Below are positions 8,526 to 15,113 of a stretch of 19,249 nucleotides of DNA, piece after piece (the first letter of the stretch is position 1; each line of letters opens with the position of its first letter). This stretch comes from Noviherbaspirillum_A sp963522035. Its GTDB lineage: Bacteria > Pseudomonadota > Gammaproteobacteria > Burkholderiales > Burkholderiaceae_D. The stretch covers positions 1-19,249 of the forward strand of contig CAUQYP010000067.1 of assembly GCA_963522035.1 (NCBI GenBank), given 5' to 3'. Both the position numbers and the translations under genes were made by a program. The notes under the pieces were generated by a model. That model searched no databases. It saw nothing but the letters and a program-made list of their open reading frames with translations, and was not told where the DNA came from.

Positions 8526-8684
8526 ATGATGCTTTTATGCAATTTTAATCAAGGCACCCGAGATGAGGCCAAGGCTGGACTCGAACATCGCGACCTTGGA
8601 GACCGGATTGCCTTGAGGCATAGCCAAAAGGTTGAGGTCATACGGCCGCTAGGTGGGATCGAAGCGTTGGTGGCAGAGTTATAG
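8526..8684 (+). CDS. Short ORF directly upstream of the DUF1016 gene; possible small partner or gene remnant
   Basis: This frame has 52 residues, starting with two ATG codons directly after an in-frame TAA (8523-8525). It stops at TAG 8682-8684, two bases before the DUF1016 start, so translation is likely coupled. The last ~40 residues (DEAKAGLEHRDLGDRI..., ending RPLGGIEALVAEL) read like a genuine protein C-terminus, charged and low in the Arg/Pro/Ala runs typical of shadow frames here. The ribosome site is weak. I do not recognise the family. It may be a real small protein, or the 3' remnant of a longer upstream partner lost when this segment was acquired. Confidence 0.4.
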   Translation: MMLLCNFNQGTRDEAKAGLEHRDLGDRIALRHSQKVEVIRPLGGIEALVAEL

Positions 8685-8686
8685 GC

Positions 8687-9886
8687 ATGACCGACCGCAC
8701 CACGCCAGCAATTCCGGACCTGGACGACTATTCCGCCGTCCACGGCGATATTGTCGCGCTGTTGGAAGCGGCTCGCCGAGACGCCGCGCGCAGCGTCAAT
8801 GCCCTAATGACCGCCAGCTATTGGGAGATTGGACGGCGCATCGTTGAATTTGAGCAAGGAGGGCGGGCGCGGGCCGCGTATGGCCAAGCCCTGCTCAAGC
8901 GTTTGTCCGCCGACCTGTCGGGCCGCTTTGGCCGAGGGTTCTCCGAACGCAATCTGGAGCAGATGCGGCTGTTCTACCTCGCCTGGATGCCAACGCCAAT
9001 TTCGCAGACAGCGTCTGCGAAATTGGCGCCTTCCCTGATTTCGGAGACGCTGTCTGGAGAATCTACCCAAGCCGGAACGCTCCAGACGACGTTCGGTCAA
9101 TCCTCGAATTTGTCCGCCCTGGCCCAGGCCCAGGCCTTTCCGTTGCCCTGGTCGGCTTACGTGCGCCTGCTCTCCGTCAAGAGCCCGCAAGCCCGCGCTT
9201 TCTACGAAACCGAGGCGTTGCGCTGCGGCTGGTCGGTGCGTCAGCTCGACCGGCAGGTGAGCAGCCAGTTCTACGAACGCACTGCCCTGTCGCTCGACAA
9301 GGCTGCCATGCTGAAAAAAGGCGAGGTGATCGAGCCCGGCGACGCCATCACGCCTGAACAGGTTATCAAAGATCCATTCGTGTTGGAGTTCCTGAACCTC
9401 AAGGATGAGTATTCCGAATCGGACCTCGAAGACGCGCTGATCCAGCACTTGGCCGATTTTCTGCTGGAACTGGGTGACGACTTTGCCTTCGTCGGCCGCC
9501 AGCGCCGTCTGCGCATTGACGACACCTGGTTCCGCGTCGATTTGCTGTTTTTCCACCGTCGACTCAAGTGCATGCTGATCATCGACCTCAAGGTTGGCAA
9601 GTTCGGCTATGCCGATGCCGGTCAGATGCACCTGTACCTTAACTACGCTCGGGAGCACTGGATGAAACCGGGTGAGAATCCGCCCGTAGGCCTGATACTG
9701 TGCGCTGAGAAAGGCGCCGCAGAAGCCCACTACGCCCTGGAAGGTTTGCCCAACAAGGTGCTGGCTGCCGAATACCAGACCGTGCTGCCGGATGAGAAAT
9801 TGCTGGCAGAAGAACTGGACAAGACGCGAATTCAGTTGGAAGCGCGGCGGATTACACGCGGTGGCGATGTAGAGAGCGGAGTATGA
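8687..9886 (+). CDS. YhcG/DUF1016-family PD-(D/E)XK nuclease
   Basis: This 399-residue protein has two known parts. The N-terminal DUF1016 helical domain covers ~15-100 (YWEIGRRIVEFEQ, GFSERNLEQMRLFY). The C-terminal YhcG nuclease domain covers ~150-370. A PD-(D/E)XK active site is visible: E248 as a candidate helix residue, D285 in FRVDLLFF, then D300-L-K302, with Q313 after it. The family is widespread, horizontally mobile, and often found beside restriction-modification genes; its exact DNA or RNA substrate is not settled. The linker at ~104-148 is repetitive: ISQTASAKLAPSL is followed by the related ISETLSGESTQAG. No methylase or specificity gene lies nearby, so it stands alone except for the short ORF ending two bases upstream. 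ATG 8687 lacks a strong ribosome site, consistent with coupling. Confidence 0.88.
   Translation: MTDRTTPAIPDLDDYSAVHGDIVALLEAARRDAARSVNALMTASYWEIGRRIVEFEQGGRARAAYGQALLKRLSADLSGRFGRGFSERNLEQMRLFYLAWMPTPISQTASAKLAPSLISETLSGESTQAGTLQTTFGQSSNLSALAQAQAFPLPWSAYVRLLSVKSPQARAFYETEALRCGWSVRQLDRQVSSQFYERTALSLDKAAMLKKGEVIEPGDAITPEQVIKDPFVLEFLNLKDEYSESDLEDALIQHLADFLLELGDDFAFVGRQRRLRIDDTWFRVDLLFFHRRLKCMLIIDLKVGKFGYADAGQMHLYLNYAREHWMKPGENPPVGLILCAEKGAAEAHYALEGLPNKVLAAEYQTVLPDEKLLAEELDKTRIQLEARRITRGGDVESGV
8994..9056. repeat. Tandem palindromic units inside the DUF1016 coding sequence
   Basis: CGCCAATTTCGCAGAC (8994-9009) and its exact reverse complement (9013-9028) flank AGC: 16-bp perfect arms with a 3-nt centre. 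A decayed second unit is centred near 9050, where 9044-9056 matches the reverse complement of 9005-9017 at 12 of 13 bases. The centres are 39 bases apart, exactly 13 codons, and the encoded linker is a 13-residue repeat. The reading frame is kept throughout. Confidence 0.8.
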
Positions 9887-10269
9887 AGGCTTGGCCTGAA
9901 GTCGCATTGTGAGAATTGCTCCAGCGGTCCGATGAATCCACGGTGATAGATTCGTTGTTGAGAATCGCTTCGCTCAGACAGCCGACGCTTCTTTATCCGA
10001 TTTCGGCACCAGCGACGTGTCGTCATCAACGGGGACCCACGTCAAAAGCAAAACCGACGGCAACGGCAACGGCAACGGCAACGGATAGGCCGGATGTATG
10101 GCGACGCGCGGATACAGCGGATTTATGGCGGCGCGAATGAAATCATGAAGAAAGTCATTGCGCGGGCGCTGTAAGGCGGCTTGGTATAGCTGTTTGTTGT
10201 CAACTATTCAAACTCCTGTGCGTTAATCGGATGGGCCTACGCCCGCCTAACCACTCAGGAGAACAAATC
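9887..10269. other. Intergenic region between DUF1016 and the two-repeat psiF-like gene
   Basis: I see no convincing gene here. 9887-10010 is AT-richer and contains GAATC/GATTC half-sites without a strong hairpin. A repeat copy occupies about 10011-10087. From 10088 to about 10180 the sequence is GC-rich with no identified role. The leader at 10231-10262 includes GGGC-CTAC-GCCC and the ribosome site of the following gene. A TTGTCA at 10197-10202 has no good -10 partner at standard spacing. Confidence 0.5.
10011..10087 (+). repeat. Truncated middle copy of the composite intergenic repeat
   Basis: The head GCGACGTGTCGTC (10012-10024) plus AACGGGGACCCACGTCAAA matches the reverse complement of the copy at the window end, with a few substitutions. 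It is followed by AGCAAAA and four to five CAACGG hexamers (about 10058-10085). The 17-bp boxes and tail are missing. The copy is therefore complementary to the one at 1-118, which lacks the head. Confidence 0.75.
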
Positions 10270-10584
10270 ATGATGAAACAGCTCGTTGCGGCTCTCGGCG
10301 CGACCTTGCTTACCGCGTCCCTCGCCTACGCGCAGGCGACCGCACCAGCCACGCCAGCTACGCCGGCCACGCCGGCAGCCGCCAACTGCGAAGCGCAGGC
10401 CGTCTCCAAGGCCGGCAAGCCCCTGAGCGGCGCGGCGAAGGCATCGTTCATGAAGAAATGCGAAGGTGGCGCCAGTGCCGCGGCCAGCTGCGAAGCCAAG
10501 GCTGTCAGCAAGGAAGGCAAGCCGCTGGCCGGCGCAGCCAAGGCCTCGTTCATGAAGAAATGCGAAACCATGGCGGCGAAATAA
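10270..10584 (+). CDS. PsiF-family exported protein with two repeats
   Basis: This 104-residue protein has a Sec signal peptide with likely cleavage after AYA (residue ~21). An Ala-Thr-Pro linker (about 22-38, built from 9-nt DNA repeats) leads to two near-identical PsiF-like repeats: C40 to C64 and C74 to C98. Each reads C-E-A-x-A-V-S-K, then GKPL, GAAKASFMKKC. At DNA level the units are 10387-10464 and 10489-10566, 78 bases each, a recent-looking internal duplication. A periplasmic location with two intramodule disulfides is inferred; the function is unknown. ATG 10270 is supported by AGGAG (10257-10261) eight bases upstream; a second ATG follows immediately. It is convergent with the universal stress gene. 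It is a distant paralogue of the one-repeat protein at 6312. Confidence 0.85.
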   Translation: MMKQLVAALGATLLTASLAYAQATAPATPATPATPAAANCEAQAVSKAGKPLSGAAKASFMKKCEGGASAAASCEAKAVSKEGKPLAGAAKASFMKKCETMAAK

Positions 10585-10603
10585 GCTCGCTGCCGGATCG
10601 TGC

Positions 10604-10645
10604 CCAGGCAGGGACATAAGTCACGCCGGATAACGCCCTGCCTGG
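10604..10645. terminator. Candidate bidirectional terminator between convergent genes
   Basis: CCAGGCAGGG (10604-10613) and CCCTGCCTGG (10636-10645) are perfect 10-bp arms with a 22-nt loop. They lie between the stop codons of the psiF-like gene and the universal stress gene. There is no U-tract on either side, so termination is inferred from position and symmetry. Confidence 0.5.
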
Positions 10646-10664
10646 TCCGCAGCAGTCCCGTCCG

Positions 10665-11102
10665 CTACGGGAACACCAGCACCGGCACCGTGGTTTTCTG
10701 CAGCACCTGCCGGGTCGTGCTCTCGTCGAAGAGCTGGTCCAGCATGCCCATCTTGCCCCGCGTCGCCATGAAGATGGCGTCGCAGTTTGCCCGCTGCGCC
10801 ACTGCCACGATCTCGTCGTACGGCAGACGGGACTGCATTACCAGGGGCTCGCAGGAAACCCCGGCTTGCCGGGCGGCCTCTACTGCCTGGGCCAGATTCG
10901 CCTGGGCCTTCGCCGCGTGCTGCTCCTCGACGACGGCGCCGGTGGCAAGCGATTCCTCGTCCGATGCATTGAACAGGCGCGGCTCGGCGACGGACAGCAG
11001 CACCAGCCTGCCTTGCCGCGTCTTCGCCATTTCAATCGCCGCCGCGACGGGTTTGTAGGAAAGCGGGGAGCCGTCTATCGGCACCAGGATATTGTTGAAC
11101 AT
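10665..11102 (-). CDS. Universal stress protein, UspA family
   Basis: This 145-residue single-domain Usp protein begins MFNNILVPIDGSPLS, the typical first strand with the nucleotide-contacting D10-G. Near the C-terminus it has ATRGKMGMLDQLFDESTT, then QVLQKTTVPVLVFP, the usual last strand. The ATP-binding pattern G-x2-G-x9-G-(S/T) is present as G116-x2-G119 but has T129-T130 where G-S/T is usual, so ATP binding may be weaker or altered. Usp proteins are cytoplasmic stress-response factors. The start at ATG 11102 is decided by GGGAG six bases upstream; the open frame continues upstream without family similarity. It is convergent with the two-repeat psiF-like gene and separated from it by a long hairpin. 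Confidence 0.93.
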   Translation of the reverse strand: MFNNILVPIDGSPLSYKPVAAAIEMAKTRQGRLVLLSVAEPRLFNASDEESLATGAVVEEQHAAKAQANLAQAVEAARQAGVSCEPLVMQSRLPYDEIVAVAQRANCDAIFMATRGKMGMLDQLFDESTTRQVLQKTTVPVLVFP

Positions 11103-11227
11103 GTTTACTCCCACTGGAATACATATGCGTGTGGACCAGCCTGCCGCCAGGGCAGGGCGATGAAGCGCCAGCCTTCGTGCGCGGGCACGCACGTGTTGCG
11201 TACGGCACGGCTGGCGGCGGATCGAGG

Positions 11228-11551
11228 CTAGCCGCGGGGCGGAGGAGAAACAGTCAGGGGATAGAACGAGGCGGGGAAGGGCACGCGGTCCTGTGCGAAC
11301 CCGGCGACCAGCGCGCGAGCCTGGCCCGGCACGATCTCCCGTGGAAGATAATCCGTGGCGTCCGCCGTGGCCGATACCTCCAGCGGATCGTCCTCGGCGC
11401 AGGCCGCGCTGGCATCGGCGCCAGCGGTGCAGTGGGTCGCCGCTACCGTGCTCGCGATGGCCTCGCCCGTCATCAGGCTGCCGAAGCCATCCACCAGGAA
11501 ATGGATGGGCAGGACAAGGATGGCGAGCAGGAGCAGGATTTTTTTCATCAT
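11228..11551 (-). CDS. Small exported or membrane-anchored hypothetical protein
   Basis: This 107-residue frame begins MMKKILLLLAILVLPIHFLV, a positively charged start followed by a strong hydrophobic segment (residues ~5-22). It reads as a signal peptide or signal anchor. The rest is polar, with two cysteines (C41, C51), an acidic patch (AEDDPLE), and a proline-rich end (VSPPPRG). I recognise no family. The frame is open further upstream to 11701, but the hydrophobic start at 11551 is the natural beginning. No good ribosome site precedes it, and a 9-bp hairpin sits in the leader. It lies upstream of the universal stress gene on the same strand with a gap of about 125 bp. Confidence 0.5.
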   Translation of the reverse strand: MMKKILLLLAILVLPIHFLVDGFGSLMTGEAIASTVAATHCTAGADASAACAEDDPLEVSATADATDYLPREIVPGQARALVAGFAQDRVPFPASFYPLTVSPPPRG

Positions 11552-11856
11552 GGTTGCGATGCGGGCGGCACGTTCGGCCGGCAACAAGGTGTTGCCGGCA
11601 ACCACGGCCCATACAGTTACGAGACTGCGGGGAAGAAAAAGTTCAGCGCCACGCAGCCTTGTCGTTTCCGTGCAGCTGCAGGCAACGCCGCCGAACCGCA
11701 AAACCTCCCTCGATGATTAACCAGATAAATCATGGACTTGTCGAAAATGGACTCTTCCCGGGTTTTCTGGCCGGGACTCGCCGCTCGTCTGTCAAAATAC
11801 AGGGCGCGTCATTCCCGCTGAATGTCATCCTGCTTAACCCCTGACTACATTGCCCG
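11552..11856. other. Divergent intergenic region upstream of the mrp operon
   Basis: I see no gene here. CCGGCAACA (11578-11586) and TGTTGCCGG (11590-11598) form a perfect 9-bp hairpin with loop AGG in the leader of the minus-strand small exported protein. CCCGG (11757-11761) and CCGGG (11771-11775) form a weaker stem. The region 11710-11750 is AT-richer and is the likely place for the mrp promoter, but no hexamer pair matches well. Confidence 0.5.
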
Positions 11857-14769
11857 GTGCCGATGCTTCTCCTGTGCCTTGTCCTCCTGCCTTTCGCCGG
11901 CAGCCTGCTCGTCGCCTTCCTGCCCGCCGATGCCCGCAACCGCGCGGCCGCCCTGGCCGGCATCACCGCCTTGCTGGGCTTGTTGCTGACCGCCTATCTC
12001 TACCTGTGGGTCGGCGTCGGCGAGGTGCTGGACTACGAGGCGCAATGGCTGCCGGCCTATGGGCTGAATTTCATGCTGCGCATGGACGGCCTCGCGTGGC
12101 TGTTCTCCGTGCTGGTGCTGGGCATCGGCGTGCTGGTCATCCTGTATGCACGCTATTACATGTCGCCCGAGGACCCGGTCCCGCGCTTCTTCGCCTTCCT
12201 GCTGGCATTCATGGGCGCGATGCTGGGCGTGGTCCTGTCCGGCAACCTGATCCAGCTGGTGATCTTCTGGGAACTGACCAGCCTCACGTCCTTCCTGCTT
12301 ATCGGCTACTGGCACCACCGCATCGACGTCCGGCGCGGCGCCCGCATGGCCTTTACCGTCACCACCATCGGCGGGCTGTGCCTGCTGGCCGGCGTGCTGC
12401 TGCTGGGCCATATCGTCGGCAGCTATGAGCTCGAGACCGTGCTGGCGGCAGGCGACACGGTGCGCGCGCATGCGTGGTACGTGCCTGCGCTGGTGCTGGT
12501 CGCGCTCGGCGCGCTGACCAAGAGCGCCCAGTTCCCCTTCCATTTCTGGCTGCCCCATGCAATGGCGGCGCCGACGCCGGTGTCGGCCTACCTGCACTCG
12601 GCCACGATGGTGAAGGCCGGCGTGTTCCTGCTGATGCGGCTGTGGCCGGTGCTGTCCGGCACGCCCGAGTGGACCTGGCTGATCGGCGGGGCCGGCGTCT
12701 GCACGCTGCTGCTCGGCTCCTTCTTCGCCATTTTCCAGCACGACCTGAAGGGCCTGCTGGCCTATTCCACCATCAGCCACCTGGGCCTGATCACGGTGCT
12801 GCTGGGCATAGGCACGCCGCTGTCGGTGGTGGCCGCCATTTTCCACACGATGAACCACGCGATCTTCAAGGCCTCGCTGTTCATGGCCGCCGGCATCATC
12901 GACCACGAGACCGGCACCCGCGACATGCGCGTGCTGCGCGGCCTGTACAAGGCGATTCCGTTCACCGCCATGCTGGCCATCGTCGCCAGCGCATCCATGG
13001 CCGGCGTGCCGCTGCTGAACGGCTTCCTGTCCAAGGAAATGTTCTTCGCCGAGACCGTGCATGTCGGCGGCACCGAGAACTGGTGGATGTCGTATGCCGC
13101 CGTGGCCATGGGCGTCTTCAGCGTGGCCTATTCGCTGCGCTTCATCAGCGTGTTCTTCGGGACGCTGCCCGCCGACCTGCCGAAGAAGCCGCACGAGCCG
13201 CCGCGCTGGATGCGCTTCCCGGTGGAGTTCCTGGTGCTGCTGTGCGTGGTCGTGGGCATGTTGCCGGACCTGACCGTCGGGCATTTCCTGGCATTTGCGT
13301 CCGTGTCGGTGCTGGGCAAGGACATACCGTTCTATAACCTCGGCATCTGGCACGGGTTCAACCTGGCGCTGCTGATGAGCCTGGTCGCGCTGTCCGGCGG
13401 CATCGTGTTCTATGTCTTCCTGCGCCGGCACTACGCGCTCGCATCACGGAACAGGGTGCCGCTGCTGCACCGGCTCAAGGGCTCGCAGGCGTATGAAACC
13501 ACGATGCTGACGCTGTTCGTCTCCGCTTCCTGGCTGGTCGAGCGGCTGGGCACCCGCCGCCTGCAACCGCAGCTGCTGGTGATCGCGCTTGCGCTGATCG
13601 CCGTTCCGCTGTGGCTGGTCCGGCCCCTGCCAGGCTTTCCGCTGGCGCAGGCAGGCCCGGTCGACCCATTCTTCGCGCTGATGTGGATCGTCGGCGGCGC
13701 CTGCGCGCTGGCCGCCGCGTGGAAGGCCAAGTACCATCGCCTGGCCGCGCTGCTGCTGGTCGGCGGAACCGGCATTGCCACCAGCCTGACCTTCCTCTGG
13801 CTGTCCGCGCCCGACCTGGCGCTCACGCAGCTGATGGTCGAGACCGTGACGACCGTGCTGATCCTGCTCGGCCTGCGCTGGCTGCCGCCGCGCCACATGC
13901 CGCCAGCCTTCGCCGCACGTGCGCCGCGGCCGGTCATGGTGCGCCGCAGCCGCGACTTCCTGGTGGCCGCAGCGGGCGGGCTGGGGCTGGCCGCCGTCAG
14001 CTATGCGGTGCTGATGCATCCGGCGCCGGCCAAGATCGGCGACTACTTCGTGATGCGGGCGCTGCCGGAAGGGGGCGGCACCAACGTCGTCAACGTGCTG
14101 CTGGTCGACTTCCGCGGCTTCGACACAATGGGCGAGATTACTGTCCTGGCCATCGTGGCGCTGACGGTGTACGCGCTGCTGCGGCGCTTCCGCCCCGCGC
14201 CCGAGAGCGTCGCCATACCGTCGCAGCAGGCCAATGACGTCGACCCGGCGGCCAGGCAGTCGCCGGCGCAGCAGGCGCGCAGCGGCTATCTGATGATTCC
14301 GTCGGTGTATATGCGCTTCCTGTTGCCCTTCGTGGGCATCGTCGTCGCGTACTTCTTCATGCGGGGCCATAACCTGCCCGGCGGCGGCTTCGTGGCGGGG
14401 CTCATCTTCGCCACGGCCATCATCGTGCAGTACATGATTGCCGGCACCGACTGGGTCGAGTCGCATATCCGCCTGCGGCCGCATCGCTGGATCGCATATG
14501 GCCTGCTGCTGGCCTGCGCCACCGGGCTGGGCGCGTGGGCCTTCGGCTATCCGTTCCTCACCAGCCATACCGCGCACCTGCTCCTGCCGGTGCTGGGTGA
14601 AGTGCATGTGCCCAGCGCATTCCTGTTCGACCTCGGCGTCTTCGCCACGGTGGTCGGCGCCGCCATGCTGATCCTGGTGGCGCTGGCGCACCAGTCGGTG
14701 CGCAGCCACCGCGTTCCCGGCGGCGAGCCTGCCGCCATCCTGTCCATCCCGACCGAGGAAATATCCTGA
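11857..14769 (+). CDS. mrpA: Mrp-type Na+(K+)/H+ antiporter, fused subunits A and B
   Basis: This 970-residue polytopic membrane protein is MrpA with MrpB fused at its C-terminus. Residues ~1-500 are the NuoL-like antiporter core. E139 (VIFWELTSLTSF), K222 (GALTKSAQFPFHFWLPHAM) and K298 (HDLKGLLAYSTISHLG) correspond to the conserved proton-channel residues of Bacillus MrpA. Residues ~600-780 are the MrpA C-terminal region, with FLWLSAPDLALTQLMVETVT and VDFRGFDTMGE. A hydrophilic linker (~778-808) leads to the MrpB domain (~810-945; MRGHNLPGGGFVAGLIFA). Fused A-B is typical of the six-gene group-2 systems, such as rhizobial Pha. The complex sits in the inner membrane and exchanges monovalent cations for protons, giving salt and alkali tolerance. 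The start is GTG 11857; ATG 11863 is in frame two codons later, and neither has a clear ribosome site. Its stop overlaps the mrpC start by one base. Confidence 0.95.
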   Translation: MPMLLLCLVLLPFAGSLLVAFLPADARNRAAALAGITALLGLLLTAYLYLWVGVGEVLDYEAQWLPAYGLNFMLRMDGLAWLFSVLVLGIGVLVILYARYYMSPEDPVPRFFAFLLAFMGAMLGVVLSGNLIQLVIFWELTSLTSFLLIGYWHHRIDVRRGARMAFTVTTIGGLCLLAGVLLLGHIVGSYELETVLAAGDTVRAHAWYVPALVLVALGALTKSAQFPFHFWLPHAMAAPTPVSAYLHSATMVKAGVFLLMRLWPVLSGTPEWTWLIGGAGVCTLLLGSFFAIFQHDLKGLLAYSTISHLGLITVLLGIGTPLSVVAAIFHTMNHAIFKASLFMAAGIIDHETGTRDMRVLRGLYKAIPFTAMLAIVASASMAGVPLLNGFLSKEMFFAETVHVGGTENWWMSYAAVAMGVFSVAYSLRFISVFFGTLPADLPKKPHEPPRWMRFPVEFLVLLCVVVGMLPDLTVGHFLAFASVSVLGKDIPFYNLGIWHGFNLALLMSLVALSGGIVFYVFLRRHYALASRNRVPLLHRLKGSQAYETTMLTLFVSASWLVERLGTRRLQPQLLVIALALIAVPLWLVRPLPGFPLAQAGPVDPFFALMWIVGGACALAAAWKAKYHRLAALLLVGGTGIATSLTFLWLSAPDLALTQLMVETVTTVLILLGLRWLPPRHMPPAFAARAPRPVMVRRSRDFLVAAAGGLGLAAVSYAVLMHPAPAKIGDYFVMRALPEGGGTNVVNVLLVDFRGFDTMGEITVLAIVALTVYALLRRFRPAPESVAIPSQQANDVDPAARQSPAQQARSGYLMIPSVYMRFLLPFVGIVVAYFFMRGHNLPGGGFVAGLIFATAIIVQYMIAGTDWVESHIRLRPHRWIAYGLLLACATGLGAWAFGYPFLTSHTAHLLLPVLGEVHVPSAFLFDLGVFATVVGAAMLILVALAHQSVRSHRVPGGEPAAILSIPTEEIS

Positions 14770-15113
14770 TGGAAGCTGTCATCTCGATCGCCATCGGCGT
14801 GCTGTTCGGCTCCGGCATCTGGCTCATCCTGCGTCCGCGCAGCTTCCAGGTGCTGACCGGGCTGCTGCTGATGTCGTATGCCGTCAACCTGTTCATCTTC
14901 ATCATCGGCCGGCTGTGGGTCGACCGGCCGCCGCTGACGCTGGGCGGCGGCGTGCCCGACCCGGCGGCGCTCGCCGACCCGCTGCCGCAGGCGCTGGTGC
15001 TGACCGCCATCGTGATCGGCTTCGCCACCACCGCGCTCTACCTGGTGGTGATGATAGGCTCGCGCGGCCTGACCGGCACCGACCATGTCGACGGCAAGGA
15101 GCCGGACGCATGA
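14769..15113 (+). CDS. mrpC: Mrp antiporter subunit C (NuoK-like)
   Basis: This 114-residue protein with three membrane helices has the MrpC/NuoK pattern: a first helix ending GIWLILRPRS, a second beginning VLTGLLLMSYAVNLFIF, and a third in PQALVLTAIVIGFATTALYLVVM. The conserved DPLPQALVLTAIVI segment is diagnostic for the family. It is a small core subunit at the interface between the MrpA and MrpD modules. ATG 14769 shares its A with the TGA of mrpA (TGATG), so translation is coupled. Its end overlaps mrpD by four bases (ATGA). Confidence 0.94.
   Translation: MEAVISIAIGVLFGSGIWLILRPRSFQVLTGLLLMSYAVNLFIFIIGRLWVDRPPLTLGGGVPDPAALADPLPQALVLTAIVIGFATTALYLVVMIGSRGLTGTDHVDGKEPDA

Noticed and set aside
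791..9886. The fusion helicase and the DUF1016 nuclease as one defence system
   Set aside because: They lie about 2.7 kb apart on opposite strands with unrelated psiF-like and phospholipase D-like genes between them, so there is no operon or shared control to link them.
8687..9886. DUF1016 gene as part of a type I restriction-modification operon
   Set aside because: No methylase, specificity or restriction subunit is found in the window; only a 52-residue ORF precedes it.
9916..10140. A 74-codon frame with alternating Thr-Ala residues
   Set aside because: The Thr-Ala run is simply the CAACGG hexamer array of the repeat read in frame. It starts at TTG with no ribosome site.
11355..11720. Plus-strand frame of about 120 codons opposite the small exported protein
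   Set aside because: It lacks any signal, motif or ribosome site, whereas the opposite strand begins with a convincing charged-hydrophobic signal segment.
11845..14709. Long minus-strand frames opposite the mrpAB gene
   Set aside because: They are His/Gln/Arg/Asp-rich shadows with no motif, while the plus strand is an unambiguous antiporter gene.
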